NCBI GenBank assembly: GCA_945913025.1
Contig: CAMECJ010000004.1
Span: 1-64,000, forward strand
Direction of reading: 5' to 3'
Source: an uncultured Elusimicrobia bacterium
GTDB lineage: Bacteria; Elusimicrobiota; Elusimicrobia; Elusimicrobiales; Elusimicrobiaceae
Length of the DNA stretch: 64,000 nucleotides
This document shows positions 8,554 through 17,081 of this stretch, piece by piece. The position numbers and the translations under genes are program-made. Below the pieces are notes generated by a model. It was given only the letters and a program-made list of their open reading frames with translations, had not been told where the DNA came from and did no database searches. Within the stretch, counting starts at the first letter, position 1. Every line of letters starts with the position of its first letter.

Positions 8554-8883
8554 ATGAAAAAAGCAGTATTGTTAGTTGTTCCGTTATTATTAACTGCGTG
8601 TGCGGCTAATATTAACCATAATGTAGCAACGGTACAGGGTAAAACCTACTTGGTAGAGACGAAAAATAATAATTTCTTCCGGCTCTTCCAATGGAGTAAA
8701 CCCAGTACATTTAAGCTCATAGATGGCGAAAAGCTAGACCAGGAAGCCCTCCAAGCGTACATTGATAGTGTCTCCAAGGAGTGTAAAAAAACAGCGCGGA
8801 TTCGTTCGTTTAATACGTCCGCTCCCGCTGAATATGATTCCGAGAAATTCTATGACTGTATGATGGATAAACTCAAAAAATAA
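8554..8883 (+). CDS. Small lipoprotein
   Basis: The 109-residue product has a classic lipoprotein signal: MKK, a hydrophobic run, and the lipobox LLTAC with the lipidated cysteine at residue 16. The mature part is hydrophilic, with two further cysteines (SKEC and FYDC) that could form a disulfide in the periplasm. An AGGAGG site precedes the ATG, and the gene lies 14 nt after the previous one. No family is recognised. In this operon it places at least one component at the inner or outer membrane. Confidence 0.7.
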   Translation: MKKAVLLVVPLLLTACAANINHNVATVQGKTYLVETKNNNFFRLFQWSKPSTFKLIDGEKLDQEALQAYIDSVSKECKKTARIRSFNTSAPAEYDSEKFYDCMMDKLKK

Positions 8884-8890
8884 GCAATAG

Positions 8891-8911
8891 GGGCCTAGTG
8901 CACCTAGGCCC
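8891..8911. other. Intercistronic 8-bp hairpin
   Basis: GGGCCTAG and CTAGGCCC pair perfectly around a 5-nt loop between the lipoprotein and LemA-like genes. There is no T-run, so it is more likely an mRNA-processing or stabilising hairpin than a terminator. Confidence 0.4.
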
Positions 8912-8939
8912 TGTACTTGCAAACGAAAGGAGAATGAAA

Positions 8940-9437
8940 ATGACAGTAACAATGGTAGTTGTTTTATTAGTCGCAGTAGTAGCACTTGGGTATTTCATTT
9001 CCGTGAACAATACGGAAATCCGCCTTCGCAATTTGGTCAAAGCGCAACAAGAAATATGTGAAGCCAACTTTGACAAGATGTGGAAGGTCATTAAGCAAAT
9101 CACGCACGTATCCGATACGTACTTAGAGGCGTTTAAGGAGATATACCCCAAACTTATTTCCGGACGTTACCAAAGCAAGGATATGCGGTTTATTGTAGAG
9201 CATAACCCGCCGTTAGACACGTCTGTTCTGCGTCAACTGGCCACGGCTATTGAAATCAACCGTGAACAGTTTTTCAGTCATCAACGGTTATTAGTGGCAC
9301 GACATAACGAACACAAAACCTTTATCCAAAGTTTCCCCGCGTGTATTTTGTTGCCTAACGCACAGGAAATCAAAATTACGGTCATTAAGTCGGACCATAC
9401 AGCCGACGTATATGCCACCGGCAAGGAGAACATTTAA
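8940..9437 (+). CDS. LemA-like membrane-anchored protein
   Basis: The 165-residue protein has one N-terminal membrane helix (VTMVVVLLVAVVALGYFISV) followed by a long alpha-helical domain of LemA type: the segment NNTEIRLRNLVKAQQE then FDKMWKVIKQI matches the first LemA helix, where the family has NxLVxxxxxxxxxxDxxxxRR-like spacing. LemA proteins expose a helical bundle outside or beside the cytoplasmic membrane and have no assigned enzymatic activity. I chose the second of two ATGs because it sits 6 nt after AGGAG. The stop codon overlaps the next start (TAATG), indicating translational coupling to the TPR membrane protein. Confidence 0.65.
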   Translation: MTVTMVVVLLVAVVALGYFISVNNTEIRLRNLVKAQQEICEANFDKMWKVIKQITHVSDTYLEAFKEIYPKLISGRYQSKDMRFIVEHNPPLDTSVLRQLATAIEINREQFFSHQRLLVARHNEHKTFIQSFPACILLPNAQEIKITVIKSDHTADVYATGKENI

Positions 9438-11020
9438 TGTCTATATCGTTCTTATATGCGCTTGGTTTTTTGCTAGTCGTGCCGCACGTAATAGGCTATG
9501 AACCCTTGGGTATATTCGGGATAATCATAGGTTGCCTAGGGGCGTGGATAGTTATTGGTTTTGCCAATGCGTGTGAATCGGGCAAAACGGAAGACGAAGA
9601 AATCTTGGGCACGTACGTGACCGAGGCCCGCTATTACGAACCGTGGACGGAAAAAATCAAACACGAAGACGAAGAAACGGGCGAAGTAACGTACGAAGAA
9701 GTAGAGCATGACGAACAATGGGAAATCACCGTAGCCGAAGGGGACACTTTTGACATTGATGAAGAAGAATATAAAGAACTTGTCTCCCTATTTGGCAACG
9801 AAGGAGAGGAAGAGGCCGACCACGAGTGGGAAGCGGAGGGAGAAATTATAGACCCCGGGTATAGCACGTATACCACGTGGCCCGGTACGTATGAAACCGC
9901 AAGTTACGAGTATGTATACCGTTCATACAAAAATCCCACCTTACGTTCTTCCAACATATATGCAAGCGAAAAATTGGACGAACAAACCATTAAAACGTAT
10001 CACTTGCAGTCCTATGGCCGCAAAGGATTATACGGTACGGTACAGGGAGAAGACGCGGAGCAATTAGAAGATGAAATTCGGGATTATAACTGTTGGAGTC
10101 GTGAAAAAAACATAAAACTAAATTTCATCTTACTGGAAAATGCCACCACTACGCAAGGAATCTATTGGCAGCAATATTGGCAAAACGGTAAGCGCAACAC
10201 GATAAATGCCGTTGTGGGCGTAACCCCTGAGCATAAAATTGAGTGGGCCCACGTATTTGGTTGGCAGAACGAAGCCGTGTGTATTAAACTGCGCGATTTT
10301 ATCGTGGGATTAGATACGCTCGCGGATATTACGTCTCATTTTAGCCAAGTGAAAGAAATCTTAAAAGAAAACTACCAACTGCCTAATTTGAGCGAATATG
10401 ATTTGGGGAAAGGGCCTTTTCCTCTCAAAGGGGCTCTAATTGCTCTAACGATATGCTTGGGGCTATTTTGCGGACTTTTTGGCAGGCCGCCCCAATACAA
10501 TATCCGTGCCCAGAAGAATGTAGCGCAAAGGCAATACTCACTAGCCAAAAGTAACTTTCAGGAATATCTTCACCGCGTGCCGGATGATGTATATGCGCTT
10601 AATAATTTAGGCGTGATTTACTGGAGAGAGAATAATTTGGAAGAGGCCGAAAAACTATTTTCGCAAGCATTGCGCAATTCGTATTCTCTAAGCAGAGGAG
10701 ATGTCAAAGACCTCTATGTAAATCGTGGCATTTGTTACAAGGATTTGAAACAAAACAAGAAGGCTATTGCCGATATGAAAAAAGCCATAGAATACGAGGA
10801 ATACGGCACTAAGTCTTATTGCGCTTTATACAACTTATACAACATGCTTGGTTATAAAAAATCAATGTGGGCTTTGCAGAAAGAGTATAACAACCGTAGG
10901 CCAGGTCGGCTTAAAGAGGATTGTAAAGATTATAGAGATTCTTTGACCTATATATACGATGGCGCAGATATGTTCACTGGGCGCGGTTTTGAGCGGATAT
11001 TGAGGAAGATTTTTGACTAG
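9437..11020 (+). CDS. Membrane protein with acidic loop and C-terminal TPR repeats
   Basis: The 527-residue protein begins with two hydrophobic helices (about residues 3-20 and 25-43). A very acidic region follows (about 50-150, rich in E and D, for example EDEETGEVTYEEVEHDE), then a mixed domain to about 330, another membrane helix (ALIALTICLGLFCGLFG, about 335-351) and a C-terminal TPR domain (about 365-480) with units such as DVYALNNLGVIYWRENNLEE and KDLYVNRGICYKDLKQN. It is coupled by TAATG overlap to the LemA-like gene, so the two are probably made together at the membrane. No catalytic motif is seen; a scaffold or sensor role is inferred. Confidence 0.65.
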   Translation: MSISFLYALGFLLVVPHVIGYEPLGIFGIIIGCLGAWIVIGFANACESGKTEDEEILGTYVTEARYYEPWTEKIKHEDEETGEVTYEEVEHDEQWEITVAEGDTFDIDEEEYKELVSLFGNEGEEEADHEWEAEGEIIDPGYSTYTTWPGTYETASYEYVYRSYKNPTLRSSNIYASEKLDEQTIKTYHLQSYGRKGLYGTVQGEDAEQLEDEIRDYNCWSREKNIKLNFILLENATTTQGIYWQQYWQNGKRNTINAVVGVTPEHKIEWAHVFGWQNEAVCIKLRDFIVGLDTLADITSHFSQVKEILKENYQLPNLSEYDLGKGPFPLKGALIALTICLGLFCGLFGRPPQYNIRAQKNVAQRQYSLAKSNFQEYLHRVPDDVYALNNLGVIYWRENNLEEAEKLFSQALRNSYSLSRGDVKDLYVNRGICYKDLKQNKKAIADMKKAIEYEEYGTKSYCALYNLYNMLGYKKSMWALQKEYNNRRPGRLKEDCKDYRDSLTYIYDGADMFTGRGFERILRKIFD

Positions 11021-11034
11021 AGGAGGAACGAACT

Positions 11035-11826
11035 ATGTATCAAGTAAAAGTATCTGTGGATGAACAAAGAAGTTATGTATCTTTTTATGAGGAAGATACT
11101 CTTCTCTACCGTACCGTAGTGCAGAGTCCCTATCATATTACGGAGCAGGACCCCGTTGTGCAGCGTAAAAAATTCAAGGAACACCGAACCTGTGTGCCGC
11201 CACAACATAAAGTGTGGGTTCCAGGTAAGATTAACGTGCATCCGTGGTTTAATAACTTATTTAAGCAAGTGGATAAACTAGTAAGTTATATGCCGTTTCG
11301 AGATAAAGAAATTGAGTATTCTATTCACACGCCTTTTAGTAACCACGTAACCGATAAACGCTACCAAGTCACGGAAGGATTTAAGACGGAAGATTTGAAG
11401 GACGGCCCCTATGCCTTGCCTACCCGTGCTATTAAAAGTATTTCTACGCAATTTGGCCCTTATCCGCTCGTTCCCACGCAAGAGGCTACGTGGAAAATTA
11501 ACGTGCGTACAGCCCAAACACGTAAAAATGTGATTTATTTGCGGGCCCACTATAGCCGTAAGCACGTATTATCTTTTGTGGCAGAATTATTAAAACGCAG
11601 GAATTGTGCCGTAAAATTACGCCCCAGTTTTACAATGGAAAAATACAAACTGGAAATTTGTTCTTCCGATTGGTTGTTTGGATTAGAAAGAGAAGAGTGG
11701 GCCTGTTTGGATATTTATTTACAAAACCCGCAAGCATTTCAAAAAACCTGGTATCAACGGTGGTTTGAGAAAAAAAGAAGCAAAGGCAGTTATGTGGATT
11801 CTATTTGGAGTTGTTTTAAAAAATGA
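11035..11826 (+). CDS. Protein of unknown function in the LemA/ClpX-like operon
   Basis: The 263-residue, basic, cytoplasmic-looking protein has no signal peptide or membrane segment. It contains several conserved-looking aromatic and basic segments (KVWVPGKINVHPWFNNLF, then RAHYSRKHVLSFVAELLKRR) but none that I can assign to a family. A strong GAGGAGG site precedes the ATG by 7 nt, the gene follows the TPR protein by 14 nt, and it precedes the amidohydrolase-like gene by 18 nt. Position alone ties it to the operon. Confidence 0.6.
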   Translation: MYQVKVSVDEQRSYVSFYEEDTLLYRTVVQSPYHITEQDPVVQRKKFKEHRTCVPPQHKVWVPGKINVHPWFNNLFKQVDKLVSYMPFRDKEIEYSIHTPFSNHVTDKRYQVTEGFKTEDLKDGPYALPTRAIKSISTQFGPYPLVPTQEATWKINVRTAQTRKNVIYLRAHYSRKHVLSFVAELLKRRNCAVKLRPSFTMEKYKLEICSSDWLFGLEREEWACLDIYLQNPQAFQKTWYQRWFEKKRSKGSYVDSIWSCFKK

Positions 11827-11844
11827 TTAGAAGAGCGAAAGAAA

Positions 11845-12588
11845 ATGAATCAATTTGAAAATATTGTGGCTTGGATGCCGCATACAGGGTTATATTTGCC
11901 TAATGTAGATAATAGGCCCGAATTTGATATTTTACGGCGAGATTCTTTGCTTTTGGCAGATGAACAGGTGGATAGATTGTATTCCTTTCTGCCAAACAAG
12001 ATTACAAGTGATTATTCCCGTTTTGTAGTGGATTTAGAGCGGTATTTAGACAATTCCAAAGCACCGATGGCACAAAAGGGAATGGGGTACTTGTATAACC
12101 GCTTAATAGATGGCAAGTCATTTGATAGAAGTATCTTCGGAGATGCTTCCTATTTTACCGAGTATTATAAACACAAACACGCCCAATTAAAGCAGGCAAT
12201 AGAACGCATTGGGAATGGGGCTATTTTGCTTGATTTACACAGTTTTAACCCCGTTCCCTTGCCGTGTGATATAGATAAAAGACCAAACCGTCCGGATATA
12301 TGCTTGGGCTTTAATGAGGATGAAACAAAACTAGAAGATTCTATCTTGCAAACCCTACAGGAACATTTTGAGGATAATGGCTTCAAAGTGGCCTTTAATA
12401 CGCCTTTTAGCGGAACAATGACCACTGACACACAAACCAAATACAAGTCCTTGATGATAGAGATTAACAAAAAATGTTACTTAGAAAATCACGTGCTTAA
12501 AAAAGATATGTATAAACTATCTTACGTACTAAAGGAAGCCGTTTTGTTACTACAGCCCCAACCTAAAAGAAAATTTAGCTGGTTATGA
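11845..12588 (+). CDS. N-formylglutamate amidohydrolase family protein
   Basis: The 247-residue protein matches the N-formylglutamate amidohydrolase (FGase) family: an early PHTG segment, DYSRFVVDLERY, GMGYLYNRLIDG, the metal-site segment LLDLHSFNPVPLP, RPDICLGFN, FNTPFSGTM and a closing LMIEINKKCYL with conserved Glu. The characterised enzymes hydrolyse N-formylglutamate in histidine degradation and use a zinc ion. No histidine-utilisation genes are nearby, so here the fold probably acts on another amide, perhaps of a peptide or cell-wall fragment; that is inference. It is the last gene of the operon and is followed by about 170 bp with no recognisable feature, then the second 252-bp IS derivative. 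Confidence 0.75.
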   Translation: MNQFENIVAWMPHTGLYLPNVDNRPEFDILRRDSLLLADEQVDRLYSFLPNKITSDYSRFVVDLERYLDNSKAPMAQKGMGYLYNRLIDGKSFDRSIFGDASYFTEYYKHKHAQLKQAIERIGNGAILLDLHSFNPVPLPCDIDKRPNRPDICLGFNEDETKLEDSILQTLQEHFEDNGFKVAFNTPFSGTMTTDTQTKYKSLMIEINKKCYLENHVLKKDMYKLSYVLKEAVLLLQPQPKRKFSWL

Positions 12589-12761
12589 CTTCTAAACACC
12601 TATAACATGAAAAATGACATTATACACCTTGCGATGATAAAGTCGTTGAGCACTTATATGTAGTTAAGTCCAGCAACTTAACCATCTAACACAGCAAGCC
12701 ACTCATAGAAACAGGAACGGTTTTTAGTGGGCACATTCTCTTTTACTACTGTGACAAAAAA

Positions 12762-13013
12762 TGGATTTGGTACAAAATCTGGGACAGTAAATAAGGGTAA
12801 AAGTATAATAGGTTGTATAGGAGAAGCGGAACAATGGTTATGAAACGAAAGCAGTATACAAAAGAGTTTAAACGACAGATATTGGAGCTAAGAGAGCAAG
12901 GCAAATCCGTGAGTGAACGCATCAGCGAATATGGCATCGATGTTTACCAAAATAGTTAACGCATCATCAGGCATAGTCTCTTATTTACTGTCCCACTTTG
13001 TGTACCAATACCA
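12762..13013 (+). mobile_element. 252-bp non-autonomous IS3-family derivative (copy 2)
   Basis: It begins TGGATTTGGTACAAAATC and ends GTGTACCAATACCA, with GGGACAGTAAATAAG and its complement just inside each end. The interior has the start of an IS3 OrfA at 12834 and the tail of OrfB, joined at the same point as in the inverted copy at 5623-5874 and of identical total length. Together the two copies bracket the 6.9-kb operon region. No convincing target-site duplication is seen. Confidence 0.8.
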
Positions 13014-13093
13014 GATTGGCAGGAACAAACTAAACTCTTGCTGAATAACCCATAGAGAGCGCATCTCTACAAAATTATGCTCAAACAAAGGGA

Positions 13094-13639
13094 TTATTTT
13101 TTGGAAGATAGATATTTGTTGAGATACTCTTCGATTTGCAGGTATCGCAATACGGAAGAGTTGCTCAAATCATGTGTCTGCTTTAGAGCTTGCTTTCGTA
13201 AATCCTGAATAGCATCATAATATCGCTCATTAATAACGAGTTCCAAGTCTATATCTGACTTTTTCAAATATTCTTTAGCACTTAAGACAGATTTCAAAGC
13301 ATCATACTTTGCCCCTTCTTTAGAAGATTTAACAATAGGGCTCCAAAGCATGTAATATTGAGTAAAATTGTCAAAATGATTTTGGACATGTTCTTTATCT
13401 TTAGTAAATTTGTGAATAAAACGGTTTTCTGTATCGGGACGGCGTTTTTGAGGATCCACATACTGCAATCCATGAATATGGGCGGCGACTTCACAAACAT
13501 AGATTTCTTTATTGATGATGTTCAATCCAATTACATCAATTTCAGTTTGATGAGGTCCTTTGACATTGTATTCTACAAATTCACATTTTTTGATGTGTCG
13601 TAGCCATTCGCCGGTTATTTCTTCCGCAATATTATGCAT
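13094..13639 (-). CDS. PD-(D/E)XK nuclease-like protein
   Basis: The 181-residue protein has an N-terminal block resembling the restriction-endonuclease fold: a predicted helix, then TEIDVIGLNIINKEIYVCEV, with the acidic residue in EIDVIG and the strand YVCEVA spaced as in D...(E/Q)xK nucleases, although the usual lysine is replaced by alanine (EVAAH). A following HIHGLQYVDP segment and a helical C-terminal half complete it. It could be a nuclease, a degenerate nuclease or a regulatory relative. An AAGAGAG site lies before the ATG. It is a lone minus-strand gene between the IS derivative and the 159-bp repeat. Confidence 0.45.
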   Translation of the reverse strand: MHNIAEEITGEWLRHIKKCEFVEYNVKGPHQTEIDVIGLNIINKEIYVCEVAAHIHGLQYVDPQKRRPDTENRFIHKFTKDKEHVQNHFDNFTQYYMLWSPIVKSSKEGAKYDALKSVLSAKEYLKKSDIDLELVINERYYDAIQDLRKQALKQTHDLSNSSVLRYLQIEEYLNKYLSSKK

Positions 13640-13700
13640 ACAATTTTCTCTCTTGAAATTTTTTATATTGTAGTAATTTTCTAAATCTATATGCAGTGAA

Positions 13701-13859
13701 CGACTTCCTACCTAGTCCGGTCAGCATAAAAACAAAAGATTTTGCATAATTCGCAAAAACCTGCCAAAAAGCGCATGCTCAAAGTTGTTTATAAAAAAAT
13801 CCCCGTCGGGCGCACGGCCTAACGGGGATATATGCTATAAATTCAAAACTAAAATACGG
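13701..13859. repeat. 159-bp direct repeat, left copy
   Basis: The sequence matches 32343-32501 over its entire 159 bp with about 28 mismatches by eye and no net length change. It includes a block of perfect identity (TCAGCATAAAAACAAAAGAT) and a terminator hairpin. The right copy ends at the 3' end of tRNA-Asp, while here the sequence after ACGG is unrelated and no tRNA follows. The pair therefore looks like the two junctions of an integrated element, or like a duplicated tRNA downstream region. Confidence 0.7.
13793..13830 (-). terminator. Terminator within left 159-bp repeat
   Basis: On the minus strand ATCCCCGTT and its partner ACGGGGAT form a stem followed by a run of seven T. No tRNA or gene is left directly upstream of it on that strand except the distant Fic gene, consistent with a displaced copy of the tRNA-Asp terminator. 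Confidence 0.65.
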
Positions 13860-13893
13860 TGCTTCTAGTTTGCCTAGCACTATGCTGATTTTC

Positions 13894-14219
13894 AAACAGG
13901 CAATAAACAGGCAAAAATTGGTAGTTTTTCTTTCCAAAGCGGCAGTAAAGCGGCTAAAAGTGCCACTTTTTTTGTTTTTCCAAAGCGGTTGAAAAGCGGT
14001 TTATATGGACATTTTCTTTTTGATCGAAGCGGTAATGAAGCGGTAAAAATATTTTCAAACAGGCGACAAACAGGCGAGAATTTGCTTTTTATTTCCTGCT
14101 AAACAGGGTAGATACAGGGAAAAGTAAGGAATTTATTTTAAATTTTAAAGGTTTTTCGTACTAACACCCCATATAAATTCACCTGATTCCCTACAACACG
14201 GAACAGGGAACAAGCAGGG
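13894..14219. repeat. Array of seven paired 8-mers with 11-bp period
   Basis: Seven doublets occur, each made of two 8-mers whose starts are exactly 11 bp apart: AAACAGGC twice (13894, 13905), AAAGCGGC twice (13936, 13947), AAAGCGGT twice (13982, 13993), GAAGCGGT twice (14026, 14037), AAACAGGC twice (14057, 14068), AAACAGGG/ATACAGGG (14101, 14112) and GAACAGGG/AAGCAGGG (14201, 14212). Most doublets start 42-46 bp apart. The two members of a doublet vary together. The whole occupies the otherwise gene-free 13860-14222 interval, downstream of the Fic gene and beside the left 159-bp repeat. It could be an iteron-like protein-binding array. Confidence 0.8.
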
Positions 14220-14222
14220 AAT

Positions 14223-15272
14223 TTATTTGTTTAACTTGTATTTCCGTGCTTTCTTGGAGGGATCGGCTATCACTACAAAACCCTGCCGTACCCACTTTTG
14301 GAGCAGTTGGCGTGCCGTTCTGCCCGCGAAGTGGAACAGTTCTTCCACGTCTTTGGCTGTTATAAATTCGTTCTTTTCAAAAAGTACCAATGCTTGTTTT
14401 TGGCGCGCATCTAGCGCGTTAATGGTTTTACTTTGCTTCTTTTCGGCTCCTTGTAATTGTAAATGTTTTTGCACACTTTGGAACGAATAGAGCATCCCGG
14501 ATACAAAGAATTCAATCCAACCCGTTATATCGGCTTCGGCTCGGCCCATGTAATAGTTATGAGAAGGACCCACCGCAAGCGCATTGTAATAATCTTGCAA
14601 ATGTTGATAATAATACTCTTCCAAATTGTAAATACCCTTTAAGCAATACCCGCCTTGGTGTAAAATAAGTGTGGTCAAAATACGGGCCGTTCTGCCATTA
14701 CCATCATAGTATGGGTGTATAGTTACAAATTGGTAGTGGGCAATAGCCGCCACAATAGGGATAGGCAGCGTATGGGTACTTTCATTGATCCACTCTATAA
14801 GCCCGGTTATCATAGGACCTACGTCTTTGGCTTCCGGCGGCATATATACAATCGTACCTGTTTGGGCATCCACTACCGAGTTTTGCTCTGTGCGGTACGC
14901 GGAAGGAGTGTTTTTGCCAATAATCAGGCCATGTAAAGTTTGGATATTCGTTTCTGTAACAATATGCTTTTTAGCCAGTACAGCCACTTCATCCAAAGCA
15001 TTAAAATACCCTTTAACTTCTTTTTCATCCCGTTCCCAGCCTTGAATAGCATGGCCTTTTAATACCTCGCGCACTTCCCGCTCGGTTAAGCGATTTCCCT
15101 CAATAACGGTGGAATAGTGCGTAGTGATAATGCGGGAGGTTTCCTTAAGCCCGGCTAGTACGTGTGGTGTTAATGGCATATCCTTTACTTGCTCTTTAAT
15201 TTGGTCTATTTTATACAGCTTTTCAAGGATAGATTGGGTAATTTGATAGTTCGGATGAAATGTTATTGGCAT
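14223..15272 (-). CDS. Fic family protein (AMP-transferase type) with C-terminal HTH
   Basis: Fic enzymes usually transfer AMP from ATP to a hydroxyl side chain of a target protein. This 349-residue form carries the active-site motif HPYYDGNGRTAR (about 186-197), matching HxFx(D/E)GNGRxxR except that Phe is Tyr. It also carries an N-terminal inhibitory helix motif STVIEGN (about 54-60), which places it in the self-inhibited class whose Glu blocks ATP binding. The C-terminal 80 residues look like a winged helix (ITAKDVEELFHFAGRTARQLLQ), common in large stand-alone Fic proteins. I start at 15272 because AGGAG lies 10 nt upstream; the longer frame from 15296 contains that site. It may be an autoregulated signalling or toxin-like protein of the island. 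Confidence 0.85.
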   Translation of the reverse strand: MPITFHPNYQITQSILEKLYKIDQIKEQVKDMPLTPHVLAGLKETSRIITTHYSTVIEGNRLTEREVREVLKGHAIQGWERDEKEVKGYFNALDEVAVLAKKHIVTETNIQTLHGLIIGKNTPSAYRTEQNSVVDAQTGTIVYMPPEAKDVGPMITGLIEWINESTHTLPIPIVAAIAHYQFVTIHPYYDGNGRTARILTTLILHQGGYCLKGIYNLEEYYYQHLQDYYNALAVGPSHNYYMGRAEADITGWIEFFVSGMLYSFQSVQKHLQLQGAEKKQSKTINALDARQKQALVLFEKNEFITAKDVEELFHFAGRTARQLLQKWVRQGFVVIADPSKKARKYKLNK

Positions 15273-16055
15273 ATTATTGGCACTCCTATATGCCATTATT
15301 ATGCTATTAAATGAGTAAAATTGTCAAGTAGGCCTTATTTATTCTGTATATAATAAAAATTAATTTGTTTCTATGAGAAATATGGAAAAAGGAAGGTTAT
15401 CCGCCATATTTATTTCTGTTCTATTTTCTTTTATATCCCATTTCTTTAATGTATTGAAAATACGTTCCAAAATAGATGATTGCTTATCATTGGATGTTTG
15501 TTGATTATGAATATGTTGTTGGGCACACTGCAGTATATTTAACAACCAGTGGCAAATTGTAGAATATCCTTGAATGGGTGCCCCCACCTTTCCCTTAAGT
15601 AAATGATATACGAAATGATCTATTGTAGGGCTAAATATGTGCTCAGGGCAATAGGTGAAGGGTATTTCTTGATAAGGCCACAATAAAAGGGGGATTGGAT
15701 AAAAATATAATTTGCTTTTTTTATCAAATGGATTTAAAAAGTCTGGGATTGTATATATCATGTCTATTTGGTGGGTAAGATCTTTAAAAAATATTCCGTA
15801 AGCGGTAATACTTCTGTATTGAGTAAAAGATAAAATATTTTGAGGAAAATGCATGTTTTTTGTTAACTGGAGAAGTGGATATCTATGGAAAAGTAGATCC
15901 CATTGTTTTATATCAGCAGAAAAACTCGGGAAAGGCAAGTTTCTTTTATGGTATTTAGCTTGTAAAAAACAAATTCTTATTTGCGGAATACTGGGATTAT
16001 GTACTATGAATAAGAGATCAGCAATTTCTTTTTTTATAGGGTTACAATGGGTAAA

Positions 16056-17081
16056 TGGATTTGGTACAAAATATGAGACAGTAAATAAGGGTAAAAGTAT
16101 AATAGATTGTATAGGAGAATCGGAACAATGGTTATGAAACGAAAGCAGTACCCAAAAGAGTTTAAGCGACAGATATTGGAGTTAAAAGAGTAGGGCAAAA
16201 CCGTGAAAGAAATCAGCAGCGAATATGGCATCAGGGAATCATTAATTTATCGGTGGAAAAAGGAATATGGCAAAATTGGGGTCACAGAGAAAGGAGAAGC
16301 GGTAACTGTGGCTGAATACCGCAGACTGCAGAAGAAGTTGGCTCAGGTAGAGATGGAGAACGAAATCCTAAAAAAAGCAACAGCCATATTCGCACGGAAT
16401 CAAGATTGAAGCTCATTGAAAAGCAGGTAAATAAATATCCCATACAGGTACTGAGTCGGACATTAGGTATAGCACGTAGCCGAATATACAGGCATTTAGA
16501 TGGGGAAGTCAGTAACCGGAAAAAAGAATCCGACCGATTGGAGCAAGCAATCCGGCAGGTGTATTTGAGAAGCAATAAAATATACGGAGCCCCCAAGATA
16601 TATGCGGCACTTATCCGTCAGGGCATTGAAACGAGTCTAAAACGGGTACAGCGGCATATGAAGGCTAATGGATACTGCATTGGTCTTGAAAGCCATTAAA
16701 AATGCCTGTAATGCGGTGCGAAATACACTTGGTATTGTGTTACATACCGACCAAGGCAGTCAGTATATGAGTACAGAGTTTGAACAGTATCTCAAAATAA
16801 GGGGGATTGTTCATTCAACTAGCAGAAAAGGATGTCCATACGACAATGTATGTATAGAATCTCTCCATGCGAGTTTGAAAAAAGAAGAAGTTTATACGAA
16901 GCGATACAGAAATTATGAGGAGGCGCAATTAAACTTATTTGAATACATTGAAGGTTGGTGCAATAGAAGAAGATTATATAGCAGTCTTGGTTATCAAATG
17001 CCGGATGAGGTTTACCAAAATGGTTCACTCATCATCAGGCATAGTCTCTTATTTACTGTCCCACTTTGTGTACCAATACCA
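16056..17081 (+). mobile_element. IS3-family insertion, internally deleted (1026 bp)
   Basis: Ends are TGGATTTGGTACAAAATATG and GTGTACCAATACCA, starting TG and ending CA, with the internal GACAGTAAATAAG motif inverted at the other end. AAA on both sides is a plausible 3-bp target duplication. It is the longer relative of the two 252-bp derivatives. Its position interrupts the minus-strand gene 15360-17255. Confidence 0.85.
16128..17081 (+). pseudogene. IS3-type transposase OrfA/OrfB, degraded
   Basis: OrfA (from ATG 16128 to 16409) has the HTH typical of IS3 elements (VKEISSEYGIRESLIYRWKK) and a coiled C-terminal leucine zipper, but a TAG at 16191-16193 interrupts it. OrfB starts at 16406 with the HTH_21-like region (NKIYGAPKIYAAL) and jumps near 16675 from KANGY into the C-terminal integrase part. 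That part retains HTDQGSQY (second Asp) and IESLHASLKKE (catalytic Glu). The segment with the first catalytic Asp, roughly 80 residues, is deleted. The element cannot make an active transposase. Confidence 0.85.

Noticed and set aside
11845-12588. Histidine-degradation gene
   Set aside because: The family matches N-formylglutamate amidohydrolase, but no hut genes are nearby and the operon context is different.
13894-14219. CRISPR array
   Set aside because: Repeats are only 8 bp in pairs, spacing is too short for spacers, and no cas genes are present.
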